This document shows positions 17,975 to 27,720 of a stretch of 64,000 bases of DNA, in pieces. The stretch comes from Ruegeria atlantica. GTDB lineage: Bacteria > Pseudomonadota > Alphaproteobacteria > Rhodobacterales > Rhodobacteraceae. The DNA lies in the NCBI RefSeq assembly GCF_013032455.1, contig NZ_WQCF01000005.1, positions 124,001 to 188,000 of the forward strand, in the 5' to 3' direction. Within the stretch, counting starts at the first letter, position 1, and each line of letters opens with the position of its first letter. Both the position numbers and the translations under genes were made by a program. The notes below the pieces were generated by a model. It saw only the letters and a program-made list of their open reading frames with translations. It searched no databases and was not told the origin of the DNA.

Positions 17975-18847
17975 CTACTTCCTGACATCCGACTGCTTAA
18001 ACCAAAGCAGCCGAACCGTTTCAGAGATCATCACCAGCCGCAATATATACTGGACCTGCCAAACCCCCAAAGCTTGGCGGAAATTTAGGTCAGGATCCTT
18101 CCGCATCTTCGTGAAGATCCGAAACGAAGGGATCAATTTCTGAATTGGAGGAACATAGTTTAATGCTCCGCGTCGGGCATTGCGGCGAATTCTTGCGCCC
18201 TCGATGCGGCGCACTTTTGTAGCAAATTCCCGCAGACTAGCCCGGGCAGGATGTCGAACAATCGCGTCGGCGGCGAAAACTATCGGCTCGCCAGCAGCTG
18301 TCGCGCGGTCATTCCATTCCATATCGCCACCGGATAACACTTCACCATTGAACAATCCAATCCGATCAAACATGTAACGACGTGCAATAAGATTGGCCGT
18401 GACTGCACGGCCACGTTCTACCCATTTCTTTTGCGCAAGGCCGAAATGATAGTCGTACAATTCAACCGATGTCCATTCGGGGCCATTGGGTACAAGTACG
18501 ACATCGCCTCCAAAACGGCCGATATCTGGGTGATCCTGTGCGATGCGCAGGCCGCTTTCCACGTATTCCGGTACAGGAAGACAATCTGAATCTGTGAAAA
18601 ACAACAACTCGGCCTGCGCCGCGGCGATCCCCCTATTTCGAGCGGCATAAGAGCCTGGCTTATCTTCTGTAAGTACCTGAGCGTTTGAAGGAAGTCGAAA
18701 GTCTTCAGGCGTGGGATCCAAGGGCGCATTGTTCACAACAATGATCTCAAAGCGCTCCGCCCCAACAGTTTGAGACGCGAGGCAGTCCAGACAGGACTGC
18801 AACTTGTCCCAGCTATAGTAGGTCGGAATAATAATTGATGCGTCCAT
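17975..18847 (-). CDS. Family 2 glycosyltransferase
   Basis: A 290-aa GT-A fold glycosyltransferase. It opens with SIIIPTYYSWDKLQSCLDCL, contains AARNRGIAAA and the metal-binding FTDSDCLPVPEY, and later GGDMEWNDRA. ATG 18847 is preferred, with AGGA 8 nt upstream; a TTG six codons earlier is possible. It is likely cytoplasmic or peripherally membrane-bound and adds a sugar during extracellular polysaccharide or glycolipid assembly. It lies just downstream of the MsbA-like exporter on the same strand (about 110 nt gap), which supports a shared role. Confidence 0.85.
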   Translation of the reverse strand: MDASIIIPTYYSWDKLQSCLDCLASQTVGAERFEIIVVNNAPLDPTPEDFRLPSNAQVLTEDKPGSYAARNRGIAAAQAELLFFTDSDCLPVPEYVESGLRIAQDHPDIGRFGGDVVLVPNGPEWTSVELYDYHFGLAQKKWVERGRAVTANLIARRYMFDRIGLFNGEVLSGGDMEWNDRATAAGEPIVFAADAIVRHPARASLREFATKVRRIEGARIRRNARRGALNYVPPIQKLIPSFRIFTKMRKDPDLNFRQALGVWQVQYILRLVMISETVRLLWFKQSDVRK

Positions 18848-18959
18848 ATCCGTTCCTGCAATCAAGGGTCCGCAGAGGAGATCTTTTATTGTGACAAGAT
18901 GGCGTCGCCGTCGATTGTGACTCTAAAGGCGGCTGCGCATTTTCTCGATCGAAAAGCGT

Positions 18960-20801
18960 TCACTCAGAATGAACCGCATTGGAATACTGGTGATCGTACA
19001 AGGCACGAAATGCACCGTCATTTTCAAGCAGTTCCTTGGCGCTTCCTTTTTCGACAACCTCTCCAGCCTCAATCACCACGATCTGGTCAGCATGGAGGAT
19101 TGTGGATAGACGATGCGCAACAATAATCGTCGTCCGCCCGGCAGTCAGCCTCTGGAAGGCCTCTTGCACAAGGTGTTCAGACTTGGAATCAAGTGCGCTT
19201 GTCGGCTCGTCCAGCAACAAAATAGGACTGTCACGCAACAAAGCGCGGGCAATTGCCAGCCGTTGCTTTTGCCCACCAGACAAGAATGCTCCGTTTTCAC
19301 CCACGAGCGTATCAAAACCGTTTTCCAGGTTTGTGATGAAATCATAAGCGTTGGCAGCTTTTGCCGCCTCGATGACTTCCTCTCGCGACGCCCCTTCTCT
19401 GCCGAGCCGAATGTTGTCGGCAATAGATGCTGAGAACAGAAACGTTTCCTGGCCAACAAACGACGTGTTCGCGCGCAAGCTTTTAAACGAAGCATACTTA
19501 ACGTCCTGGCCGTCAATTGTAACCTGTCCGCTTTGCGGATCGTATAGCCGAAGCGCAAGGTTTAGAATGGTTGATTTCCCGCCCCCGGACAAACCAACTA
19601 ACGCAGTTGTTTTCCCGGCTTCAAAAGTCAACGAGAGGTCTTTGATTATGGGCTCGCTGCTACGGTATCCAAAGGTGACATTGTCAAACTTAATCTCCCT
19701 CGGACCGGAAGGCAGACTTTGCGGATTTTCCCCTTCAGCCAAGGTTTCGGGGTGGTCCAGCAGCTTGAACAACATTTTAACGCGCCGCAAACCGATCTCA
19801 AGTTTGACGCGAACGCGTGACAGTCTTTTCGCAGGCTCATAAGCCATCATCAATGCGGTCACGAAGGACATCAATTCACCCGGCGTCGAGCCGCCGGATC
19901 CAAATATATTGGCCGCACTCAATCCAATGACTGACGCAATGGCAAAGCCCGCAAGAATATCCATCAATGGGCTGGTGGCGGCCTGAAGGCGTGCAAGCTT
20001 ATTTCGGCGTTTCTCGACTTTCTTGACCGAGTCGTGCATGCGATTTGCCATCCGCTCTTCCAAGCCGAACGACTTGATGACCCGGATACCCCCAGAGGTT
20101 TCCTGAATCACTTGCATAATCCCCCCAAGGGATTGCATTTCCATGTCGGCAATCTCTCGCACTTTTCGCAACAGAGTCCTGACCCCCCAGATTGCAAGAG
20201 GACCAATAACCAAAGTGAAGAGTGACAACAAAGGCTGCTGGTAGAACATGACCGCCAGCAATCCGACCAAACTCAAAGTGTCGCGAACGGCCGTGGTCAC
20301 AATAACTTCGATCACCTGGCGCGCTGCCTGAGCGGATTGTGTTACCCTCATGAGTAGGTTGGAGCTTTCTGTCAGATTGAAAAAAGACACACCCTGACGC
20401 AGCAATTTATCATAGAGCTTTATCTGTTGACTCGAAACAATTCGGTTACCAGCGCGCGTCAAAGCCACAACCTGAACATAGGTTGCAACCCCTTTGACTA
20501 GAAAGATCACAAATACCGCGATGGAAACGCTCATGACCTGGGACGCATTATCCGTTTCGAACAGTGAATCGACAACATCTCTCATGATCCAGGCGACTGC
20601 GGCGGTCGTACCTGCGACCAGTACCATTGCAATGGTAGCAACGATGTAGAGAGGCATCTGAGATCTTAGATTTTCCCTCAACAGCCGCCATAAGATCGAA
20701 TTATTCAGCGTCGCCGCGATTTTCAGTTTTGTTTTTTGCAAAGCAAAATTCCAACCTGTCTGAAGTACTGTATACCTGATTGAATTCAGGCTGCGATGCA
20801 A
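18960..20801 (-). CDS. MsbA-like ABC exporter (transmembrane plus ATPase domains)
   Basis: A 613-aa half-transporter. A hydrophobic membrane domain (about residues 50-330, six segments) is followed by a nucleotide-binding domain with Walker A GLSGGGKST, signature LSGGQKQR and Walker B ILLLDEPTSALD. It likely dimerises and flips a lipid-linked glycan or lipopolysaccharide precursor, given the flanking glycosyltransferases. The start is uncertain: the frame opens with TTG at 20801, and a TTG 20 codons later (20741) follows a GGAA stretch; no ATG occurs before residue 49. Confidence 0.85.
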   Translation of the reverse strand: MHRSLNSIRYTVLQTGWNFALQKTKLKIAATLNNSILWRLLRENLRSQMPLYIVATIAMVLVAGTTAAVAWIMRDVVDSLFETDNASQVMSVSIAVFVIFLVKGVATYVQVVALTRAGNRIVSSQQIKLYDKLLRQGVSFFNLTESSNLLMRVTQSAQAARQVIEVIVTTAVRDTLSLVGLLAVMFYQQPLLSLFTLVIGPLAIWGVRTLLRKVREIADMEMQSLGGIMQVIQETSGGIRVIKSFGLEERMANRMHDSVKKVEKRRNKLARLQAATSPLMDILAGFAIASVIGLSAANIFGSGGSTPGELMSFVTALMMAYEPAKRLSRVRVKLEIGLRRVKMLFKLLDHPETLAEGENPQSLPSGPREIKFDNVTFGYRSSEPIIKDLSLTFEAGKTTALVGLSGGGKSTILNLALRLYDPQSGQVTIDGQDVKYASFKSLRANTSFVGQETFLFSASIADNIRLGREGASREEVIEAAKAANAYDFITNLENGFDTLVGENGAFLSGGQKQRLAIARALLRDSPILLLDEPTSALDSKSEHLVQEAFQRLTAGRTTIIVAHRLSTILHADQIVVIEAGEVVEKGSAKELLENDGAFRALYDHQYSNAVHSE

Positions 20802-21222
20802 CCCGGTTTACTTTCGCATGCCCTTGGCCGGACGACGCACAAAGTTCCTTCTCATTATCTGTAACCTGATTTGGCTATTCAGGTGCTCACCGCAACTTTA
20901 TCGGCCATGAGACTATCTGCCAGATCCGTGGCTATTTGGGGTTCGGATGTACAGTTTCAACAGCCGCACAGCTTTTTGCTAGTCGAAGGCGCCGAGCACG
21001 ATAGATAAATCGGGTCAGATCCGCCCTTTCAGAACAGCTTGGGCAATATCTGATCACCCAACGCAGGCGCTGTTAAAGCAACAGGGCTAAGCCGAATGCG
21101 TCGTTTGGGGCCAAAGCTTTAAGAAGCGGTATTTCTCAAAAGCTTCTTCTACATTTGCGGAACTGATTACGCGACCTGAGTATCGGAGCAGCCTCAACCT
21201 ACGGGATCTGTTTTACACGTCT
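20802..21222. other. Gene-poor stretch before the IS5-family remnant
   Basis: About 420 nt with no plausible coding frame on either strand. Base composition is more AT-rich than the flanking genes. It includes the promoter region of the ABC exporter and probably decayed insertion-sequence DNA, but no recognisable terminal repeat was found. Confidence 0.4.
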
Positions 21223-21462
21223 TCAATTGTACCGGCACCAGATACTACGAACGCGCAAGTGACATTGGTCACATTTAGGGAATGGCATTGAATTATGCGC
21301 ATTGCGATTGATGAAAATAATCCCGCTCAGAACACGTCGACCGTCAAACCTCGGCTTGCCATGGCTGTTTGGAAAGTAAGGCTGGAGACGCTCCATCCGT
21401 TCATCAGTCAGCCAGAATAGATTGCTAATGATACACCTCTGAAACTCAGGGGCTTGAATCAT
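21223..21462 (-). pseudogene. IS5-family transposase, N-terminal remnant
   Basis: The first 52 residues match the start of IS5-family (IS427-like) transposases: SNLFWLTDERMERLQPYFP, then a HGKPRFDGRRVLSGIIFINRN segment. After that the sequence departs into an unrelated tail and stops at 79 aa, whereas the full protein is normally around 250 aa. The DDE catalytic residues are absent. It is a broken insertion-sequence scar between the exporter and the second glycosyltransferase. Confidence 0.75.
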
Positions 21463-21591
21463 GCAACCGAGATAGCGGCGACAAAATTAACGGGTCCAGA
21501 ACCTAGAATTCTTCTCAAACGCCGGTATTTTGGCGGATGCCACAAAACACCGGCGCAGCCGTTTCAAAACGAGAGGTTTTTAACAATCCCT

Positions 21592-22575
21592 ATGGATCGT
21601 CGTTCATCTCATTTAAAGGTCACAGTCGCGGTCCTGACAAGGCAGCGTCCGGACATGCTGTCGAGCTTACTAAAAAGCTGGGGCGAAATGGTTCTTCCAG
21701 AGAACTGTTCCGTCCAATGCCTTGTTGTCGAAAATGACTCGGCACCGAATAGCGAAGCAGCGGTTCGTGCATATGGAGATACCCTGCCGAATGGCGCGCC
21801 TCTTTCCTATGCGCTGGAAACAGAACCCGGCATCCCATATGGCCGAAATTGTGCCGCCCGCATAGCGATCGCTCAAGAGTCTGATCTGCTCTGCTTTATC
21901 GATGATGACGAAACCGTGGCTTCGGATTGGCTGGACCGCTTGATAGCGGGATACAGGGCCAGTTCAGCTGTTCTTCTGGGCGCGCCATTGCGGGCCGCAC
22001 CGCCTTCGGGAAAAGAAACTGCACTGCAGCGGTTGATGCTTAGCAACATCAATCATCGGTATCTGACAAAAGAGAAGGCAGCTTCCAAGCGGGCCACGCT
22101 GGAAGATACTGGTGGAGTGACAATCGTTACCAACAACTGGCTGGGGGAAACTCGGCTGTTCACCGATCACGACATCTGGTTCGACGAAACGATGCGGATG
22201 ACAGGTGGAACTGATGCCAAGTTTTACGCCGAAACAGTCGCCGCAGGACTAGCGACCGGTTGGGTAAACGACGCGTTTGTTTATGAATATATACCAGCCG
22301 AACGACTGTCTTTCTGGTATCAGGCAGCGCGCGGCAGAGATCAGGCCAATACTCATATGCGCAGAAAGATGGAACAGCGACCGGTCAAGGCGTTGATACA
22401 TATCGCCACTGCGCCATTACGAATAATCGTATTGGCAGCCTTGGTCATTTTGCTTCCCCTCCAGCCACAGAAAAGATTGATCGAGATCGCAAGAACCGCA
22501 GGATGGCTTGTCGGTGTCCTTGGCATCCCCTTCGGCTATAAGTCATCTCTCTACAAGAAAATAAGTGGCCACTGA
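21592..22575 (+). CDS. Family 2 glycosyltransferase
   Basis: A 327-aa GT2 enzyme. Characteristic pieces are VTVAVLTRQRPDMLSSLL at the N-terminus, EPGIPYGRNCAARIA, the DxD-type metal site CFIDDDETV, and a hydrophobic C-terminal stretch (about residues 280-300) that may anchor it in the membrane. ATG 21592 places the GT2 start correctly; the frame opens 46 codons earlier, but that part has no family match and overlaps the IS5 remnant. It belongs with the polysaccharide genes on either side. Confidence 0.83.
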   Translation: MDRRSSHLKVTVAVLTRQRPDMLSSLLKSWGEMVLPENCSVQCLVVENDSAPNSEAAVRAYGDTLPNGAPLSYALETEPGIPYGRNCAARIAIAQESDLLCFIDDDETVASDWLDRLIAGYRASSAVLLGAPLRAAPPSGKETALQRLMLSNINHRYLTKEKAASKRATLEDTGGVTIVTNNWLGETRLFTDHDIWFDETMRMTGGTDAKFYAETVAAGLATGWVNDAFVYEYIPAERLSFWYQAARGRDQANTHMRRKMEQRPVKALIHIATAPLRIIVLAALVILLPLQPQKRLIEIARTAGWLVGVLGIPFGYKSSLYKKISGH

Positions 22576-23001
22576 TAGGTTCCCAAGCAGCCGACTAACT
22601 TCAACCAGAGTTACAGTCAGTAGCGACGAGTACTTTTTGGGATTAAGGAATTAAACTTCAGGAGCCAAGGATTTTGAGTTTTCCCGACGTCTCTGAACAG
22701 CAGAGGTCATTTTACATTTAGGACTAGCCTCACAGTGCTAGAAATGCTGCGCGCAGTTCATCAGGCACATCTGTCTAACAAAGTTTCTACCAGAAGTAGA
22801 TTTTCGATGCACCTTGCTAGGCTGCGTCGCAAACTTACTAACCTCCGACTACTGGTATCCTGAAATTTAGCTGGAGCACTTCGGTAGTGACGGTTCAAAG
22901 TTGCCAATGGTGTGTGTAAGTGAGTACTAAGACATGTTTTGAGAGCCAGTATTGAACAGCGCTCTTGCGTCGCGTCTCAACACTAAAGGCAAGTTTAGTC
23001 T
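22576..23001. other. Long 5' region of the GT/alginate-lyase fusion gene
   Basis: About 425 nt without a gene, AT-richer than its surroundings. It must contain the promoter of the following gene. No repeat, hairpin with T-run or known operator was recognised. Confidence 0.4.
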
Positions 23002-25338
23002 ATGACCATCAACCGACGAAAAGAAAAACCCATCAGGTCTTTTGAGGAGCGGATTCGACGCAAGAGACGTCGCAATCTCATACTAATCCTTCTTTCGCCA
23101 GTGTTGATCATTTTTTCTCCGGTGTTGCTGCCAATCTACTTTGTTCACCGCAAACGGAAGAAAAATAAATCGCGCTTACTAGGCTCAAGATCCCGTATGG
23201 GCGAAATCTCCGGGTCGCTTGGGACGGTCGCGTCGGCGGTGCGAAATGAACAAGAAGAAAAACGGATCGACTCGCTTCAGGACACATTTTCACTTTGCCG
23301 CATCATTGGCAACGATTTGGTCCCTCGCCACCGTGCGGGCCAGTCTTTGGAAAACCTTAAGTTCATTCTGGAGAACGAACCAGCGCTCGAAGACTGCACC
23401 AAGCTTTGGATACTCAATCGGATCTTTGATCCCGAGAACGAAGCCAAATTAATTGAGCTTCTGAAAAAGCACAATCAGGTTTATGAGAGAATCCCATTCG
23501 ACGCCAAAGAGTTTCAGGCCACGGGGTTTGATTTTGAAACCTTCGAGGAGCCCCAATTTTTCTTCAATGGCACGTTGGACGCAGTAGAAGATTCCCTCCG
23601 GGACCAAATGACAACTCAGTCTTACCGAGCCAAAAATAACTATGTCATGAATAATAATGGTGCTCGCAATGCGGCACTCGAATTGTGCTTTCGAAATTCA
23701 AAATGGGCTCTGCCCTTCGATGGAAATTGTTACTTTACCCGAAAAGCATGGGATGCTTTCCGTAGCGGTGTTTTGGCCGAAAGGGACAAACGTTACTTCA
23801 CCGTACCGATGGCTCGGATGCTGGATAACGCAGACCTTTTGCAAGAAGGCTTCGAAACCGAGGCAACAGAGGAACCGCAGATAGCATTCCGGTGCGATGC
23901 TCCCCTTCGGTTCGACGAGCGTAACCCTTATGGCCGCAGGCCAAAAGTCGAGCTTTTTGTTCACCTGGGCATTCAGGGCCCTTGGCAGGATTGGCCTGTC
24001 CAATTCTTTGATATGTCGCCCCGTAGAATCAGCCCGGAAGGTCACCGAGTTGGACAAGCCGGATGGGTTGCGCGGATGTTTTCCGGGCAAGCTTACTTGG
24101 AGAAGCAAGGTGCGAATGTGATCGTAAATCGCGGTTTGGCGAGAAGTGATGCAATCCGCGCGACTTTGGACATGTTGGAGACGCGAAAACCGGCTAAGAA
24201 ACTGGATGAAGGTGGCCCGTTCTTCTATAATCCGGCCCGACTTGAGGCGTTAGCGGCCAACTCAGAAGACCCAGACTGCATCGTGCTTTGTTCAACAGCT
24301 GAAGAGGCCATGACACGTGGTCCTTTCTCGGTAACGGACAAGCCGGAATCAGCGCCAAGTGGCGATCCGAATGACTATTACCACCCTGCGCCCTATTGGT
24401 GGCCCAACCCAAAGGCGAAAGACGGCTTGCCGTATATTCGTCGGGACGGCAGGCGGGTGCCTGGCACCAAGATGTATGAAGCGGACAGTGACCGCTATGA
24501 CAGAACACGCCTGCAACGGCTGTTCGATGACACAACAACGCTCGTGCTTGCAGCGCGAGTAACCGGTGAAAAAAGATATTCGGAAAAGGCCGAAAGCTTG
24601 ATCCAGGCATGGTTCATCAATCCTGAAACACGAATGAATCCTAACCTGAATTATGCACAGGTACGTTGGGGACACAGCGACAACAAAGGATTGGCACACG
24701 GGCTGATTGAGACTAAGGACCTATACTACTTCCTTGATGCTGTACGGATACTAGGCAACGCATCTCTGAACGAAGGGATGAAAGATTGGTGTTCTAAGTT
24801 TTTGAACTGGCTGAACACCAGTAACCAAGGTGTGAGTGAATGCCGGGCGGCAAATAACCACGGCACCTGTTTTGACCTTCAAACAGCCTCCATTGCCATA
24901 TTTTTGAATGACCTACAGAGCCTGCAGAAAATCAACCTGAGGGCCCAAGCCAGATTGCTTGGCACGATCACTCCTGAAGGCGAGCAACAGCATGAGTTGG
25001 AGCGCACGCTGACTCAGCACTATTGCGCATTCAATCTGCAAAGCTGGATAAACCTTTTCAATCTGCTCGAAAATGTCGGGTTTCGCCCTTGGGACAGTGC
25101 TGCAGGCGAGCGATTGCGCTCTGCAATGCTTCGTTTTCTGTCAGAATCCGAACAAGGGTGGCGGCACACACAGATTGAACCGTTTCATACTGAGCGCCTG
25201 ATTCCAATTGGCTGTGCTTTACGCAAACAGACCGGGCAAGGCGAATGGAGAGCCGAAGACGCTCCGCCGTGCTTTTTTCCACATGATGGGGTGGCGCCTT
25301 TCTGGCGTTTGGCCATTGGAAACAGCGCCGCACCGTAG
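23002..25338 (+). CDS. Membrane protein joining a glycosyltransferase-like domain to an alginate lyase domain
   Basis: A 778-aa protein with an unusual layout. Residues 1-25 are strongly basic and 27-50 form a single membrane segment (LILILLSPVLIIFSPVLLP). About 90-330 look like a GT-A-type domain: CRIIGNDLVPRHRAGQSLEN, KLWILNRIFD, and NNGARNAAL...KWALPFDGN, where DGN stands where a DxD site would be. About 430-760 resemble the alginate lyase (AlgL-type) fold, with YWWPNP, NLNYAQ, NNHGTCFD and a conserved Tyr/His-rich core. It may polymerise or trim a uronate-rich exopolysaccharide at the inner membrane. The neighbouring glycosyltransferases support an exopolysaccharide role. Which domain is active is unknown. 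Confidence 0.7.
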   Translation: MTINRRKEKPIRSFEERIRRKRRRNLILILLSPVLIIFSPVLLPIYFVHRKRKKNKSRLLGSRSRMGEISGSLGTVASAVRNEQEEKRIDSLQDTFSLCRIIGNDLVPRHRAGQSLENLKFILENEPALEDCTKLWILNRIFDPENEAKLIELLKKHNQVYERIPFDAKEFQATGFDFETFEEPQFFFNGTLDAVEDSLRDQMTTQSYRAKNNYVMNNNGARNAALELCFRNSKWALPFDGNCYFTRKAWDAFRSGVLAERDKRYFTVPMARMLDNADLLQEGFETEATEEPQIAFRCDAPLRFDERNPYGRRPKVELFVHLGIQGPWQDWPVQFFDMSPRRISPEGHRVGQAGWVARMFSGQAYLEKQGANVIVNRGLARSDAIRATLDMLETRKPAKKLDEGGPFFYNPARLEALAANSEDPDCIVLCSTAEEAMTRGPFSVTDKPESAPSGDPNDYYHPAPYWWPNPKAKDGLPYIRRDGRRVPGTKMYEADSDRYDRTRLQRLFDDTTTLVLAARVTGEKRYSEKAESLIQAWFINPETRMNPNLNYAQVRWGHSDNKGLAHGLIETKDLYYFLDAVRILGNASLNEGMKDWCSKFLNWLNTSNQGVSECRAANNHGTCFDLQTASIAIFLNDLQSLQKINLRAQARLLGTITPEGEQQHELERTLTQHYCAFNLQSWINLFNLLENVGFRPWDSAAGERLRSAMLRFLSESEQGWRHTQIEPFHTERLIPIGCALRKQTGQGEWRAEDAPPCFFPHDGVAPFWRLAIGNSAAP

Positions 25339-25535
25339 TTGAATACAAATATCCTTTGATGACCTTACATAAGTGCCTTGAAAACTGAGGTGACTATTGC
25401 CCGGACTCCCATCCGCTCAATCCTCCTCGTTAGTTTCAATCCACGAACGCCTTACTAGAATGGGCATAAAACATAACCCTTCCTCGAGAATGAAGATTGC
25501 TCACCGACTCAGAATTCCTAAGCCACCTCTGGCAC

Positions 25536-26504
25536 CTAACTTTGCTTGCCTTCAGCCTCAGCAAAATTTTTAGCACGCGGATTGGCCTTCACGCCCTCCA
25601 GCATCTTCAACACTTCGGCCTTCCAGCCCGCCTTGATCTTCAGCGCCAACTGAGACGGCGGTCGGTGATCGGGTTCGAGAAGCGCATATTCATATCTGAG
25701 TGGTTCTTTGAAGGGTACAAACGCAACCTTTCCGTTGGACAGATTCATTTCGTGTTCGGTTGCCACAGTTAGAGGATCTACAATCGAACAGCACTGACCA
25801 GAGCTTACAAATGGAATAAGCGGGAGAAAGTACTGACAGGTTACCGTAGGGTTGTAGTCAGCGCATGCATCCTGAAACTCTCGCCGAATTTTTTTTTGGA
25901 ATGGATGCGTTGCATGCAATCCCCCCATTGGCACCCCGTCCAAGTCGGAAATTGTCAAGCTTGTGCAAGAGGCAAGCGGGCTTTCGCGGTCCACAGCACA
26001 AAAACAGTCTGCCCGGATCAATTCGGCTGAATACTGCGGCTCTCTTCCTACCGAGTACTCAAAATCTGCAAAACCGAAATCGATATTCTGCGTCCCTGCA
26101 AGCTCCATGATTTGAGGTGAGCTGCGCGTGGACAGCGTAATGCGAATCTCGGGGTTTTCACCGACCGATTGGCTAATAAAACGTGGGAATAAAAAGGCGG
26201 ACGGTCCGGGCATTGTTGCGATGTTAAGACTGCCGGAATGACCCTTGATCAACCCCTCCATCGTGTTGGAAATCGTCGAGAGACGATCCAGTATACCTGT
26301 GGTTTCGGCCAAAAGGTAATGCGCTTCGGGAACGGGGACCAGCCGGCGCCCTTTACGCTCGAAAAGCGTGAGGCCCAAAGACTTTTCCAGGTTTTTCAAT
26401 GCCAAACTGATCGCCGGTTGCGTGCGGTTCAATTTCCTTGCTGTTTGAGAAATGGAGCCTGTCTCCATCACCTCGCGAAAAACGGTAAGTTGAGTAAGGT
26501 TCAT
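25536..26504 (-). CDS. LysR-family transcriptional regulator of the TRAP/amino acid cluster
   Basis: A 322-aa LysR-type regulator. The N-terminal winged helix-turn-helix shows FREVMETGSISQTARKLNRT then QPAISLALKNLEKSLGLTLF, followed by a periplasmic-binding-like effector domain. It is divergent from the TAXI-TRAP operon across a 125-nt AT-rich gap, the classical arrangement for LysR control of the adjacent operon. The effector is probably the imported compound or a product. The C-terminus ends with a charged AKNFAEAEGKQS tail. Confidence 0.88.
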   Translation of the reverse strand: MNLTQLTVFREVMETGSISQTARKLNRTQPAISLALKNLEKSLGLTLFERKGRRLVPVPEAHYLLAETTGILDRLSTISNTMEGLIKGHSGSLNIATMPGPSAFLFPRFISQSVGENPEIRITLSTRSSPQIMELAGTQNIDFGFADFEYSVGREPQYSAELIRADCFCAVDRESPLASCTSLTISDLDGVPMGGLHATHPFQKKIRREFQDACADYNPTVTCQYFLPLIPFVSSGQCCSIVDPLTVATEHEMNLSNGKVAFVPFKEPLRYEYALLEPDHRPPSQLALKIKAGWKAEVLKMLEGVKANPRAKNFAEAEGKQS

Positions 26505-26629
26505 GATCTCTACATAAACTATACTTTAGTTTAGTTAAATATAACAAATTTGTATTTATGCAAATTACCACTAGGCTTGCATGATCTAAATTCGGCCAAA
26601 CCGAATCTGACGATCCAACAAGGGAGACG
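26505..26629. promoter_or_regulatory. Divergent LysR/TRAP control region
   Basis: An AT-rich 125-nt gap between divergent genes. It carries TA-rich blocks (ATACTTTAGTTTAGTTAAAT) of the kind bound by LysR proteins at T-N11-A sites. AGGGAGA lies 5 nt before the TRAP binding-protein start. Exact boxes were not assigned. Confidence 0.45.
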
Positions 26630-27640
26630 ATGATGAATTTTGTGAAATGCTTGACTGGCCTGGCATTGGCAAGCGTGCTTGCAGCGCCTGCATTGGCGCA
26701 GGACCCGACCTTTTTCCGCATCGGAACAGGCGGCGCCGGCGGCACCTACTTCCCCATTGGCGGGACCATTGCAAACGGTATTTCCGCCCCTCCGGGCTCG
26801 CGCCCTTGTGAAGAAGGTGGCCAGTGCGGCGTTCCGGGTCTGATTGCGATTGCACAATCCACCACCGCATCGGTTTTCAACAACGCCGCTGTGCAAAACG
26901 GAGAGCTTGAGGCCGGACTGGCCGCTGCCGACGTTACCCGCTCGATGTATCTGGGCGAAGGCAAGTTTGAGGGTAAACCGCACCCGAAACTGCGTATCGT
27001 GGCAAACCTGTTCCCCGAAGACCTACACCTTGTTCTGCCTGCCGACGCTACGATCAATGATCTGGGTGATCTGGAAGGCAAGCGCGTAGGCATCGCGCAA
27101 GCGGGGTCGGGCACACAAGTTGCCGTGCTGCAAATGCTGGATGCCTGGGGCGTCAACCGTGACAACATGGACGAAGCCGAACTGAACAATAGCCAAAGCG
27201 CCGAGCGCCTGGCTGACGGTCAGTTGGATGCCTATTTCTATGCCGCAGGCTGGCCGGTTGCCGCGATGGTGCAGCTGTCCTCGACCAAGGGCATGAACTT
27301 GCATTCCTTCAGCGACGAAGATCTGGCCAAGATCAACGAGATCATTCCGGCGTATATCCCGTCGGTCATTCCGGGCGGTGTCTATGAAGGCATTGACGGC
27401 GAAACCAAGACACCTGCGGTCAGCGCGATGCTGGTTGTCTCTTCGGACCTGTCGGATGATCTGGTCTATCAGTTGACCAAAGCCCTGTGGAACGACAACA
27501 CCCGCAAGCTGCTGGATAACGGCCACGCTAAAGGCAAGCAAATCACGGCCGACACGGCCCTGAACGGCGTCGAAGCGCTGGGTGTTCCGCTGCATCCGGG
27601 CGCCGAGAAGTTCTACAAAGAAGCTGGTCTTCTGCAGTAA
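26630..27640 (+). CDS. TAXI-family TRAP transporter solute-binding protein
   Basis: A 336-aa periplasmic binding protein of the TAXI class. It has a signal peptide cleaved after ALA at about residue 24, then FFRIGTGGAGGTYFPIGGT, the signature of the family. A cysteine pair (C at about 59 and 65, in RPCEEGGQC) is typical. It is followed 80 nt later by the fused TRAP permease. Known or proposed ligands of TAXI proteins include glutamate and other small acids; here the downstream amino-acid enzymes suggest an amino acid-like substrate. ATG 26630 and 26633 are both possible. Confidence 0.92.
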   Translation: MMNFVKCLTGLALASVLAAPALAQDPTFFRIGTGGAGGTYFPIGGTIANGISAPPGSRPCEEGGQCGVPGLIAIAQSTTASVFNNAAVQNGELEAGLAAADVTRSMYLGEGKFEGKPHPKLRIVANLFPEDLHLVLPADATINDLGDLEGKRVGIAQAGSGTQVAVLQMLDAWGVNRDNMDEAELNNSQSAERLADGQLDAYFYAAGWPVAAMVQLSSTKGMNLHSFSDEDLAKINEIIPAYIPSVIPGGVYEGIDGETKTPAVSAMLVVSSDLSDDLVYQLTKALWNDNTRKLLDNGHAKGKQITADTALNGVEALGVPLHPGAEKFYKEAGLLQ

Positions 27641-27720
27641 TCGTATCTCACCGTAACTTATCGTCCGGTGCCCCTATTGGGGCACCGCACACTTGAACTT
27701 TGCGAAATCAGGGGGCCATC

